Shown: positions 15,425 to 24,504 of the stretch, piece after piece
Layout: each line of letters starts with the position of its first letter
Numbering within the stretch: the first letter of the stretch is position 1
Assembly: GCF_007860135.1 (NCBI RefSeq)
Contig: NZ_SJPV01000002.1
Location: 62,001-126,000 of the forward strand
Length of the DNA: 64,000 nt
Source of the DNA: Novipirellula artificiosorum
GTDB lineage: Bacteria; Planctomycetota; Planctomycetia; Pirellulales; Pirellulaceae
Direction of reading: 5' to 3'
The notes under the pieces: generated by a model
Told to the model about the DNA's origin: nothing
The model's database searches: none
Seen by the model: the letters and a program-made list of their open reading frames with translations, nothing else
Position numbers and translations under genes: made by a program

Positions 15425-18400
15425 ATGAGAGTCAAAGACATACAGATCGACGGGTTCGGCGTCTGGACAGGGCTATCGGTCGACTCGCTTCCGGACGGGA
15501 TGACGTTGTTCTATGGGCCGAACGAAGCCGGCAAGACAACGTTGATGCAATTCCTTCGTGCTCAATTGTACGGCTTTACCGCGGATCGTCGCGAACGCTA
15601 TTTGCCACCCGTTTACGGAGGAACTCCGGGCGGTGCAATCCGCGTTACCGGACCGGGTGGTGGTTACGAAATTCGGCGCACTAGCCAGTTGACCGATTCG
15701 GGTGTGACCGGCCAATTGACCGTTACCGGCCAAGACGGTTTGGCCCAAGGACAGCATCGGCTCAGTAGTCTGCTTGGACAAATCGATGAGCCAATCTTCA
15801 CGAACGTTTTCGCAATCGGCATCCGTGAGTTGCAGGAATTGTCGACGCTTGACGACACCTCCGCAGCCGATGAGCTGTACAAGCTATCGAGTGGGCTGGA
15901 CCGCGTTTCGCTTGTCGATGTGCTGAAATCGCTGCGTGATGGTCGGAAGTCAATGGTCGGGAAGGTGAACGCCGACGATTCGGAAGAAGCTGCGAAGTTG
16001 ACCGGGATGATCAGCAAACGCGAGAAATTGCGTGACGAAGTGGAGCAATTGACTCGGCACGGCCGTCGTTGGAGCGAGTTGGCCAGTCAGCGAAGGAGCC
16101 AGCAACAGGAAATCGAACAATCCACAGAGCGGATGGCGGCTTGGGAGAAGGAGGCTCGGTCGGTCGAAATCGCGACAAGCGTCTTTGAGACGTGGCAGCA
16201 GCGAGACCAATTGGCGGAGCGGATCCTTGAAACGGAAAAGCAATCGCAGTTGCCAGATGAGTCACCGGGACAATTGGTACAGATTGAAGCCATGGTTGAA
16301 GACGCCAAGGCGAAGATGGAAGAAGTCAAGGCGAAGCGTCGCGAGTTGCGGGTCAAGGCCGAGCAGATTCCTGTCTCCAAGCGAATGTTTGATCTGCAAG
16401 GACGTATCGAAGCAGCGTCGGAACAAGCCACGTGGGTCGAGGCGCTCGAGGAACAAATCGAGCGACTGGATGTGCAAATTGAAAAGGCTCGCAAGCAGCT
16501 TGAGACCGATGCGGATCGGCTAGGCATCGACGAAGAGGATCGCCGAGCGATCCTCGAGGGCGATCTGTCCAAGTTGCCTGATCTGTCCAAGCAAACCCTG
16601 TCGTCACTTGCAGGGCCTGCGAAGCGGGTGAAGGAACAGGTGTTCCTGCTTAGCCAAGCAAGAAACGAGGGAGCGGAACACAAGCAGCGTACAGAAAAAC
16701 TAGGCGCCCAGCTTCAAGAAGTGTTGTCGCGTGCCCATGCAACGAACCTGCAACAGGCAATTCGCGAACAGACCGATTTGATTTCGACGCTACGCCATCG
16801 CATCCAGCTTGGTGAGCACCTCGAGAAATTGAAGCGACATTATCGCGACCTCGAAAAGGAATCGATCGATCTGACGACCGACGAGGCGCTACCCATCGAT
16901 CGGCTGATCCTGCTTTCGGTGCCCTTCATCTTTGGTGGCATCGCCTTGATCTATGGCGTGTCGAATCTGCTCGGGCTGACGTGGTTCGCAGCCGAGCCCG
17001 ACCCGACTTGGGGCATGCTGTGTCTGATGGTCGGTTTGATGAGCATGTTGACCTATTACTTCGGTCGTGAGAACGGGATGCGGTCGACGTCACGCGATTT
17101 GGATGATTGCGAACGCCAAATCGACACGCTGCGAAAGCAGATTCGTGAGCTCGAGGCCGAGCGAGGCGATGTCGATTCGTCGCTTCCGACAAGTGGCGAA
17201 TCTTTGGAATTGAGGATCCGCGAAAGTGAAGCGCTGCTTGCAGAGCTCGAATCCTGCCTGCCAACCTATCACAATCACGAGGCGGTCAGTCAGTCGTTCA
17301 AGTCGGCGCGAGCGCGGGCGACTCAGGCAGCCGATGGGCTGAAAGCCGCACGCCGCGAGTGGTCGGCAACGCTCGATCAACTGGGGCTCAGTGAGTCGAT
17401 GTCGCCGTCGAGTGTCCGCAAATTGAGCGATGGTTACGAGACCTTGCAAGCGAGTCGCCGCCGCTTGGATGAATTGAAGGCAGAAAAAGAGCAGCGTCGC
17501 CGTGAGCGACAAACGATTGCTCGGCGTATCGAAGCCTTGTATCTCGAAGCACTCGATCTTTCCGACGAGGCTGCCAAGCAGGACCCTGTGAAGGTGACGG
17601 AGAGCGACGATGAATCCGAGACCTCGAGTCGCCGGGTCACGATGCGATCGAATCCGCTCGATCAACTGAACCATTTGCATGAAGAGTTGTCCCGTCAACA
17701 GCATTGGATCAAACGCCGTCGCGAGCTCAAAGACCAGGATTTGAAACTCAAGAAGCAGCAGAGCTCGTACTTCCGGTCGATCCAGCGTGGCGAACAACAG
17801 CGGCGGGCGCTGTGGGCGAAGTGCGGAGTTGCAACGCCCGAACAGTTCTATGCAATGGTTGATAGCAAAGCAAGCTTGATGGAGATGCGGAAAGAGCACG
17901 CCGATCTCGAGAAGCAAGTTCGCTCGATCATCGGAACGCATGTTGACTACGATTGCGTCGCTCGCGAGATCGAGGGGGCGAGAATGAGCGACATCGAAAA
18001 ACGTTGGGATTCTCTGACCACCCGGATGTCCGAGACGGAACAACGCGTTGCTCAACTGCGGACACAGCAAGGCGAGATCGCGCAAGAGATGAAGCAGCTT
18101 GGGGAAGACAGTCGGCTGACGGCCGCCCAACTGGAATTGGGCTGCATCGAACGAAAAATCAGTGCCGCGGTTCGACGCTGGCAAACTCTATCGATGGCAA
18201 GCTGCTTGCTCGAGGACGTTTGCGGAACCTTCGAGAGGGAACGGCAACCGGAAACGTTGCGTGAAGCGTCGTCATTTCTGACACAGTTGACCGACGGCAA
18301 GTACAGCCGAATCTGGACTCCGCTGGGAACCAACCAATTGAAGGTGGACGACACCGCTGGCAAATCGCTGTCGATTGATGTGCTCAGTCGTGGGACGCGC

Positions 18401-19162
18401 GAAGCGGTCTTTATCTCGCTGCGACTGTCGCTCGCCGCTTCCTACGCACGTCGTGGTGTGATGCTGCCACTTGTGCTGGATGACGTTCTCGTCAATTTTG
18501 ACGGCGACCGTGCGATTGCAGCAGCAAGGACGCTGAAGACGTTTTCCGAGCTTGGACATCAGGTGATGATGTTCACTTGCCATGAACACATTGTTGATAT
18601 CTTCCACGACATCGACGTCCAGGTTCGCATGATGCCGCCACAAGGTCAGCCTGGACGAGCGGAGATTCTGTTGCCCGAAGAGGTCGCAGAAGAAGAGCCG
18701 TATGAGGAAGAGGAGTATGAAGAAGAGACGCTCGAGGATGAATCGGTTCTGGAGGAGGAAGAGGTCGAAGCCATTGAGCCCGAACCAGTTGAGCCCGAGC
18801 CGGTGATGGAAGAGACGAAACCAAAAACGAAGATCGTCTACGTCGAAAAGAAGCTGAAGCGACCTGAGCCGAAGGTGGTGTTTGTCAAGCCGGAACCGAA
18901 GCCCGCGCCCGTTGAACACACGCCGAAGCCGGTCCGCAAGCCGGTTTACGTCGAGCCGATCACGATCGACGAGGACGAATCGGAGTGCGAGGAAGCCTCA
19001 CCATCGATCGGTTGGGCATGGTTCGAGCGAGACGCGGACCAGAATCTGTCTTCGCCCGAAGAGGCAATTGCGTCGATTGCTCGTCGTGAATGGATCGAGG
19101 AGTCCGATTCGGGCGGAGAACGAGAGGAAGCGACGCCTTGGTGGCGCGCAACGGCGGAGTAG
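15425..19162 (+). CDS. YhaN/SbcC-like AAA ATPase with central membrane hairpin and acidic tail
   Basis: 1245 aa. The N-terminal ATPase half carries Walker A GPNEAGKTT (residues 31-39); the C-terminal half carries signature LSRGTREAVFISLRLSLA and Walker B LPLVLDDVLVNFD. Long coiled coils lie between. A hydrophobic hairpin near residues 493-548 (LILLSVPFIFGGIALIYGVS and MLCLMVGLMSMLTYYFG) resembles that of Bacillus YhaN and may anchor the coiled-coil tip in the membrane. Residues after about 1078 are an added acidic, Pro-rich tail (EEPYEEEEYEEE, PEPVEPEPV) not needed for the ATPase. It probably works with the upstream phosphoesterase on DNA ends. ATG 15425 has no strong ribosome site. Confidence 0.88.
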   Translation: MRVKDIQIDGFGVWTGLSVDSLPDGMTLFYGPNEAGKTTLMQFLRAQLYGFTADRRERYLPPVYGGTPGGAIRVTGPGGGYEIRRTSQLTDSGVTGQLTVTGQDGLAQGQHRLSSLLGQIDEPIFTNVFAIGIRELQELSTLDDTSAADELYKLSSGLDRVSLVDVLKSLRDGRKSMVGKVNADDSEEAAKLTGMISKREKLRDEVEQLTRHGRRWSELASQRRSQQQEIEQSTERMAAWEKEARSVEIATSVFETWQQRDQLAERILETEKQSQLPDESPGQLVQIEAMVEDAKAKMEEVKAKRRELRVKAEQIPVSKRMFDLQGRIEAASEQATWVEALEEQIERLDVQIEKARKQLETDADRLGIDEEDRRAILEGDLSKLPDLSKQTLSSLAGPAKRVKEQVFLLSQARNEGAEHKQRTEKLGAQLQEVLSRAHATNLQQAIREQTDLISTLRHRIQLGEHLEKLKRHYRDLEKESIDLTTDEALPIDRLILLSVPFIFGGIALIYGVSNLLGLTWFAAEPDPTWGMLCLMVGLMSMLTYYFGRENGMRSTSRDLDDCERQIDTLRKQIRELEAERGDVDSSLPTSGESLELRIRESEALLAELESCLPTYHNHEAVSQSFKSARARATQAADGLKAARREWSATLDQLGLSESMSPSSVRKLSDGYETLQASRRRLDELKAEKEQRRRERQTIARRIEALYLEALDLSDEAAKQDPVKVTESDDESETSSRRVTMRSNPLDQLNHLHEELSRQQHWIKRRRELKDQDLKLKKQQSSYFRSIQRGEQQRRALWAKCGVATPEQFYAMVDSKASLMEMRKEHADLEKQVRSIIGTHVDYDCVAREIEGARMSDIEKRWDSLTTRMSETEQRVAQLRTQQGEIAQEMKQLGEDSRLTAAQLELGCIERKISAAVRRWQTLSMASCLLEDVCGTFERERQPETLREASSFLTQLTDGKYSRIWTPLGTNQLKVDDTAGKSLSIDVLSRGTREAVFISLRLSLAASYARRGVMLPLVLDDVLVNFDGDRAIAAARTLKTFSELGHQVMMFTCHEHIVDIFHDIDVQVRMMPPQGQPGRAEILLPEEVAEEEPYEEEEYEEETLEDESVLEEEEVEAIEPEPVEPEPVMEETKPKTKIVYVEKKLKRPEPKVVFVKPEPKPAPVEHTPKPVRKPVYVEPITIDEDESECEEASPSIGWAWFERDADQNLSSPEEAIASIARREWIEESDSGGEREEATPWWRATAE

Positions 19163-19449
19163 CCCACACCGACCACGCTTGTGTTCCGGCATAAAGGCAA
19201 GGGGTAAGTTGTTCTCGGTTGCCTGCGGAATAGCACCCACGCTCGGTCATAGGGGCGCGAGTTGGATTTCGATCCGCAAACGTGGGTTGTCGGTCGCGGG
19301 TCGTATCGGAGCTCGATGATCTAGGCCGCCAAAAAAGCGAGAATCTCCCTTTCGCTCTGCTGCAGCTTCTTGCTAAAAGCTTCCTGAGTTTGGTTGTATG
19401 GACACGGCCAAAACGCGTTTCACGACCACGTTTCACGCAGGCGTCACGG

Positions 19450-20475
19450 ATGATCCGAATTTCTTGGACTGGCTTCTGTCTTGCCGCATTCCTTGCGGTT
19501 CCACTTTTCTCGCAGCAACCTGTCGGGACTACGGTTCCGTCCTATGCTCAGCAACCCGCTGCAGCAGACGCCCAGCCCTCTGCCGATGCCCGCGTCGCGG
19601 CGCTGCAAAGGCAACAAGCCGCTGCACAAGCACAGGCGGCTGCACAAGCACAGGCGGCTGCAAGCAGGCAGCCATTCGAACCTCTGACAGCGGCTCAGCA
19701 AGCGCAGCTCAACCAGTTGCTGCTGTCTTGGCAGCAGCAGAGCCAGGGGACGACGACGCTCGATTGCCGGTTCCAACGTTGGCATTTCGATAACCAAGCG
19801 GCACCCGCAGGCGTCCACGCAACCCGCGCCGATGGCGTGATCAAATATGCCAAGCCAGACAAAGGGCTGTTCCGCGTCGACTCACTTGTCTTCTACAAAG
19901 GCATGGAGGGAGGAAAGCCTCAGTTCGGTGCTCAGCCCGGCATGTACGGTGAACACTGGGTTTGTAACGGAAAGCAGTTGATTGAGTTTGATCGCAGCAA
20001 TAAGCAATGCAAAAAACAAGACTTGCCACCGGAGATGCAGGGTCAAAAGATTTTCAATAGCCCGCTGCCGTTCGTGTTCAATTTGGATGCCAAAGAGATC
20101 CAACAACGATATTGGGTTCGCCAGGTCGCCGCTCCCGCCGAGGGCATTCTGCTGATCGAAGCATGGCCGAAGCGTCAAGACGATCGCGCCCAATACAAGA
20201 TGGTGCAAATCGCTCTCGATGAAGAGACCTTCTTACCCAAGGCGTTGGTCATGTACGCCCCAAACTTCCATCCGGTCAATGCAGCAAAATGGGACCAATA
20301 TGAATTCGTTGATATGAAGCAAAATGGTGTGGGGAATACCATCACGAATTTCATGAACAATTTCATCGACGAAACACCGCCAAGTGACTGGACGATCTTC
20401 CACGAGAAGTTCAATCCAGTGGTGGACCCACCGACGCAGCAGGCGAGCGGCCAACCCGTGGGTCAACGTCGATAG
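19450..20475 (+). CDS. TIGR03009-type planctomycete exported protein
   Basis: 341 aa from ATG 19450, chosen because MIRISWTGFCLAAFLAVPLFS is a signal peptide; an upstream extension to 19282 is not credible. A low-complexity Gln/Ala stretch (AAAQAQAAAQAQAAAS) follows. The main domain, LDCRFQRWHFDNQ through VCNGKQLIEFDRSNKQCKKQDLPP to PKALVMYAPNF, has the beta-strand rhythm of LolA-fold proteins and matches what I know of the planctomycete-only TIGR03009 domain. Probably a periplasmic lipoprotein-sorting-like protein of unknown ligand. Confidence 0.8.
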   Translation: MIRISWTGFCLAAFLAVPLFSQQPVGTTVPSYAQQPAAADAQPSADARVAALQRQQAAAQAQAAAQAQAAASRQPFEPLTAAQQAQLNQLLLSWQQQSQGTTTLDCRFQRWHFDNQAAPAGVHATRADGVIKYAKPDKGLFRVDSLVFYKGMEGGKPQFGAQPGMYGEHWVCNGKQLIEFDRSNKQCKKQDLPPEMQGQKIFNSPLPFVFNLDAKEIQQRYWVRQVAAPAEGILLIEAWPKRQDDRAQYKMVQIALDEETFLPKALVMYAPNFHPVNAAKWDQYEFVDMKQNGVGNTITNFMNNFIDETPPSDWTIFHEKFNPVVDPPTQQASGQPVGQRR

Positions 20476-20920
20476 TCGGAAGGCCCGCCGGTCGAAGCGA
20501 TTTACGCAACCTGGTAGATCTTAAGCTTCGAGACTCGGGTGCTTTGCCTGCCATGAGATTCTGGGATCCCGGAACTCATCAAGAGTTTCGGTCGACTCCG
20601 TGAGACGCTGGAAGTCTTGACGGCTTCCGCTGCAGCCCAAACTCTATAGCTAAATCCGGACAATGCGCTAGCCTTTGCGCAGGCTAGCAGCCTGCACTGC
20701 GACGTCAGTTGTCCGTCCGTTCCTGATTTCGGTGCTGTCATCAGCGTGCCTCGCTCGCGCTGCCTTCCTGGCCCGGCTTTGCGTGTCATGCAATTCTTAG
20801 CTACTTGAACTCTATGCGTTTACGGACCTCACACTCCATAGAGCGTGGCGTGATGGGAATCCTGCCTGCGCGGCAAGTTAGAGTGACTTTGTAAATTCTG
20901 GTTCACCCAAGATTCTGGCC

Positions 20921-20952
20921 CCCTTCTCCCCCGATTTTTCGGGGGAGAAGGG
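20921..20952. repeat. Perfect 14-bp stem-loop
   Basis: CCCTTCTCCCCCGA and TCGGGGGAGAAGGG enclose a TTTT loop. There is no T-run on either side, so it is more likely part of the repeat family than a terminator, although it lies 445 bp before parA. Confidence 0.7.
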
Positions 20953-21044
20953 CTGGGGATGAGGGGGTCAGCAGGCGCATATATCCGCTAAAACAGCGAT
21001 AAACCTGCACGACGGAACGCCCCTCACCCCCGGCCCCTCGCCCC

Positions 21045-21113
21045 GCGTGCGCGCGGGGAGAGGGGAGCCAGAATCCATCCGCGCGACTTGTGTCGATAAC
21101 AATACTCTCTGGA
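21045..21113. repeat. Repeat shared in inverted orientation with 12576-12640
   Basis: GAGCCAGAATCCATCCGCGC followed by GACTTGTGTCGATAACAATA is the near-exact reverse complement of the block after the CCEPV-repeat gene. A degenerate terminal motif CTCTACGACGTCG follows at about 21129. Confidence 0.7.
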
Positions 21114-21365
21114 TGGGGAACGCTTAACTCTACGACGTCGAAATCTCGGGGGAGAAGGGAGTCAGTGAGAATGGGTGCTCCATGGTCGGGTGAATCCATG
21201 CTGCACGTAGAGGATCGCAACCGCATTCCCGCAAAGTTGCATCCTTCTGGGAATGTCAATAGCAGTTTCTTGTGAAACCAGTCTTGTTTTTCCCATGCGA
21301 ATTTTCGTAATCTTCGGGAGCGCCACGATCGTGGCGACAGACCGAGGTTGAAAAAGGAACGGGCG

Positions 21366-22112
21366 GTGGGACGGATTCTTTGCGTCGTGAACCAGAAAGG
21401 AGGCGTGGGAAAGACAACCACTGCGGTGAACCTTTCGGCTGCGCTTGCGATGTCTGGCAAACGGGCCCTGTTGCTTGATATGGATCCGCAATGCAATGCA
21501 ACGGGATCGCTCGGTTTAGAACCCACCGACGGGCATGCGATGATTCGCAGCCAGCCGATCAGCGATCAAATCGTTGAAACCAAAATGGAAAACCTCTCGA
21601 TGATCCGTGGTAGCCGAACGCTTCAAGACGTCGATCGATTGGCGGCGGCGGGTGAAAGCGAAACCGGCATCGTTCGCGACCACCTCGATTCGATCATCGA
21701 TACCTACGATTTTGTCTTGATTGATTGCCCGCCCAGTGTCGGCCCGTTGACTCAGACCGCGCTCTCCGGCAGCACGGAAGTGTTGATGCCGATCCAGTGC
21801 GAGTATTTCGCTATGGAAGGGCTGACTCAACTCATCCAAACCATCAAGAAGGTGATCGTCGCCACGGATGGCAGACTGACCTTTGGTGGGATCCTACTTA
21901 CCATGTATGATCCCTATCTCGAATTGACCCGAGAAGTCGACGACGAAGTACGTGACTTCTTCGGCGATATCGTTTTCGATTGTGTCGTCCCTCGTGATGT
22001 TTCGCTCTGCGAAGCCCCGAGTCACGGCAAAACCGTGTTTGAGTATGCACCGCGATCCCGCGGCGCGTTTGCTTATACCCAGCTGTGCATGGAGGTGCTC
22101 GAGCGTGACTAG
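21366..22112 (+). CDS. parA: ParA-family chromosome partitioning ATPase
   Basis: About 248 aa from GTG 21366, preceded by AAAGGAAC; TTG 21348 is an alternative. Deviant Walker A KGGVGKTTTAVNLSAALA, Walker A' region LLLDMDPQCNATGSLG and Walker B FVLIDCPPSVGPLT are intact, as are later segments ALMPIQCEYFAMEGLTQL-like (VLMPIQCEYFAMEGL) and GILLTMYDP. It forms an ATP-dependent gradient on the nucleoid that moves ParB-parS complexes. parB follows with an 8-nt overlap, the classical parAB operon. Confidence 0.95.
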   Translation: MGRILCVVNQKGGVGKTTTAVNLSAALAMSGKRALLLDMDPQCNATGSLGLEPTDGHAMIRSQPISDQIVETKMENLSMIRGSRTLQDVDRLAAAGESETGIVRDHLDSIIDTYDFVLIDCPPSVGPLTQTALSGSTEVLMPIQCEYFAMEGLTQLIQTIKKVIVATDGRLTFGGILLTMYDPYLELTREVDDEVRDFFGDIVFDCVVPRDVSLCEAPSHGKTVFEYAPRSRGAFAYTQLCMEVLERD

Positions 22113-23067
22113 TGCAACAACCAATAAAGATCGGCGTTTAGGAAAAGGGCTTGCGGCTCTGTTAGGGACGCCAATGGATGAGGAAGGCAATCCGCTGCCA
22201 GAAGACTCAGCCGAGGGTCGCTCGAAGATCCAATCGCTCGAATTGCCAGTGGGCGAGATCCAGAACAATCCGTTCCAACCCCGTCGCGAATTCAATCCAG
22301 AGGAAATCGCCTCGTTGGCGGAGAGTCTGAAGAACCATCAGCAACTGCAGCCGGTTTTGGTTCGGATCGTGGATGGGAAGTACCAATTGATCAGCGGCGA
22401 ACGCCGGCTGCGCGCGACCATTCACGCGGGGCTGCCAACCATCCGCGCGGAAGTTCGCGAAGCCGATGATCGCCTGGTCGCGGAATTGGCCATCATCGAG
22501 AACTTGCAACGCAAGGACTTGAACCCAATCGAAAAAGCGCTGTCATTCAAGCGATACATTGATGAACACAAATGCAAGCAAGACGATCTGGCTCGTCGCT
22601 TGAGTATCGACCGTAGCACGATTGCCAACCTGATGCGATTGTTGGAATTGCCTGACGCGATCCTTGATATGCTGCAAGCGGGCGACCTTACTGCCGGACA
22701 CGCCCGGGCGTTGTTGCCGATTGGCGATGAGGAAATCCAAAACCGAACCGCCGCGAAAATTAAGGAAGAGACATGGAGTGTGCGGGCAACGGAGACCCAT
22801 GTTGCTGAGCTGTTGAAAGCCGAAGAAGATGAAGAGACCGGTAAGAAAGTGGTTAACGCGACGCGTCAAAAACGACGCACCGTCTCGCCGCAGATTGAAG
22901 CGATGCAACAAGAGATGAGAATGATCTTCGGGACGAAAGTCGAGATCAAAAGCTCGGCTCGCGGTCGCGGTAAGATCACCTTGCACTTCACTGACCCGGA
23001 TGAATTCGAACGCTTGCGAGAGCTGTTGTCCGATGCTGGGAAGCCAAGACTTCGGGTGGCGGGATAA
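22105..23067 (+). CDS. parB: ParB-family chromosome partitioning protein
   Basis: 320 aa from GTG 22105, with GGAGG 10 nt upstream inside parA; the longer in-frame extension overlaps parA and is rejected. The N-terminus has the ParA-stimulating box RRLGKGLAALLG. The CTPase domain includes NPFQPRREFNPEEIASLAESL, ISGERRLRATIHAG (GERR box) and AELAIIENLQRKDLNPIEKA. A helix-turn-helix (KQDDLARRLSIDRSTIANLMRLLELP) binds parS. A short C-terminal dimerisation region ends the protein. parS must lie elsewhere. Confidence 0.95.
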   Translation: MTSATTNKDRRLGKGLAALLGTPMDEEGNPLPEDSAEGRSKIQSLELPVGEIQNNPFQPRREFNPEEIASLAESLKNHQQLQPVLVRIVDGKYQLISGERRLRATIHAGLPTIRAEVREADDRLVAELAIIENLQRKDLNPIEKALSFKRYIDEHKCKQDDLARRLSIDRSTIANLMRLLELPDAILDMLQAGDLTAGHARALLPIGDEEIQNRTAAKIKEETWSVRATETHVAELLKAEEDEETGKKVVNATRQKRRTVSPQIEAMQQEMRMIFGTKVEIKSSARGRGKITLHFTDPDEFERLRELLSDAGKPRLRVAG

Positions 23068-23377
23068 GGCTCTGTCACACCTTGGTTTGAGGTTTGCCGC
23101 GAATTTGTAGAACGGACTTCCCGTTCGTAGTTTGTTGATCGGAATGACGGATTGGATGTCCGTCGTACCCCAATTCTTAGTTGTGACAAACCACGAGCAG
23201 CGTCGCGTGGTTTTGGACGCCGGGGCGGGCTCGATTTGGAGTCGAACTCAGGTTGGTAACTTGTGTGGCATAGGAGGAGTTTGCCGGTTATAGCGGATGT
23301 AGGGCGTGGCTGCGTGAAACAGGTCTCTGTGATCTCCGATCGTTGCCGACGCGAATTTCTGGTATCGAAGGAGGCTG
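23068..23377. other. Intergenic, nothing recognised
   Basis: About 310 bases between parB and the DNase I-fold gene. A lone parS-like half-site GCGTGAAACAGG occurs near 23311, but its other half is missing. Confidence 0.4.
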
Positions 23378-24484
23378 ATGGTGGGACTACTTTTCGGACG
23401 CAGTCGGCGACGGTCCATCTTTTCTTACATCCCGCTCATTCGATGGATCGGGCCTTTGGTAAGTGTTGCTGGCATTCTGGTTGCCAGCTTCTTCGCACTG
23501 ACCGGCAGGATCGACTTATCAAAGTTTGACACCTGGTCGGAACAGGCTGACGACTCGGCACAGTTGGCAAGTACCCAAACCGAGGGACCGCAGCATGAGA
23601 GCTCGACCGTGCCACGGTCGCCCATGACGATACGGGTTGCGACGTTTCACATTCAAATGTTCGGTGACAAAAAATCTCAGACGCGATCGATTCCCCAGGT
23701 GCCTGGTGTCGACGTCATGGGGACGATCTCGCACCTGATTCGTCAATTCGATTTGGTTGCCATTCAAGGGGTCCGAAGTAACGATGTGCTTCCTGTGCAG
23801 CGTATACTGGACTTGGTGAACGAGCTCGGTGGCTCCTACACCGCGACGGTCAGCCAACCGATCGGGCGGGCTGGGGATACCGAATGTTACGCGTTTGTTT
23901 GGGACATGCAGCGACTGCGCATCCAGGGCCAACCGTATGTCGTTCAAGACACTGCCGATCGAATGCGTCGCGAGCCGATGGTCGCATCCTTTATGACAGT
24001 CACCGATCCGAGCGACACGCGTGAGCCATTTCGCTTCACGGTGATTAACGCGCATCGTGACTCCGATTCGATGTCAACGCCTGCCACCGCAAGTGAAGTC
24101 AACGTACTCGACGATGTCTTTGTTCGCGTCCGAGACTACGAATACGGTCAGACCGGCGAAGAAGATTGTATTTTGATGGGGGACTTGAATGCAGGTTTGG
24201 ACGACTTGCAAGAATTGGCGATGATTCCGAATGTGGTGTCGGTCGCGGGAGACATCAAGAGCGACGTGTTTCGTCGTAAAACCCTTGACCATATTTTGCT
24301 CGATCGGACGATGACCACCGAGTTTACAGGGCAGACCGGAGTGATCGATTTCTGTCAAGATCTGAGGTTGACGGAGACGCAGGCGAGAACGATCAGTGAC
24401 CATCTTCCGGTCTGGGCGGAGTTTAGCATTTACGAGTCACCACGCTATCAAGCCAATGCATCGATTCCACAATCCGTTCGGTAA
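23378..24484 (+). CDS. Membrane-anchored DNase I-fold (EEP) protein with altered metal ligands
   Basis: 368 aa; ATG 23378 follows GGAGG at good spacing. A membrane segment lies at residues 25-42 (GPLVSVAGILVASFFALT). The EEP domain follows: VATFHIQMFGDKK, LVAIQGVRS, TECYAFVW, VINAHRDSDS, ILMGDLNAG, TLDHILLDR and ISDHLPVWAEF. Compared with DNase I, the Asn of FNIQ is His91 and the metal-binding Glu of QEVR is Gly131, while the His, Asp-Asn and Asp-His residues remain. Activity is therefore uncertain. It ends 20 bp from the convergent VWA gene. Confidence 0.83.
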   Translation: MVGLLFGRSRRRSIFSYIPLIRWIGPLVSVAGILVASFFALTGRIDLSKFDTWSEQADDSAQLASTQTEGPQHESSTVPRSPMTIRVATFHIQMFGDKKSQTRSIPQVPGVDVMGTISHLIRQFDLVAIQGVRSNDVLPVQRILDLVNELGGSYTATVSQPIGRAGDTECYAFVWDMQRLRIQGQPYVVQDTADRMRREPMVASFMTVTDPSDTREPFRFTVINAHRDSDSMSTPATASEVNVLDDVFVRVRDYEYGQTGEEDCILMGDLNAGLDDLQELAMIPNVVSVAGDIKSDVFRRKTLDHILLDRTMTTEFTGQTGVIDFCQDLRLTETQARTISDHLPVWAEFSIYESPRYQANASIPQSVR

Positions 24485-24504
24485 ACCTCAAGCCGCGCGT
24501 TAAA

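Larger units (their letters stand above)
20476..21365. other. Gene-free, repeat-rich interval upstream of parA
   Basis: Nearly 900 bases without a credible gene. It contains a hairpin GCTAGCC/GGCTAGC (20667-20688), a perfect 14-bp stem-loop (20921-20952), and the repeat shared with 12576-12640. Short ORFs on the minus strand are low-complexity shadows. The ParA promoter should lie in the last 150 bases. No full parS palindrome (TGTTTCACGTGAAACA-like) was found here or elsewhere in the window. Confidence 0.5.

Noticed and set aside
17090..18184. 364-codon open frame on the minus strand
   Set aside because: It is antisense to the coiled-coil region of the YhaN-like ATPase; composition reflects Glu/Arg codons read backwards.
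20502..20789. 95-codon minus-strand ORF upstream of parA
   Set aside because: No signal, domain or ribosome site; it spans a short hairpin and low-complexity sequence.
23305..23320. parS-like GTGAAAC strings here and near 45364-45385
   Set aside because: Only half-sites are present; no 14-16 bp palindrome matching parS was found.
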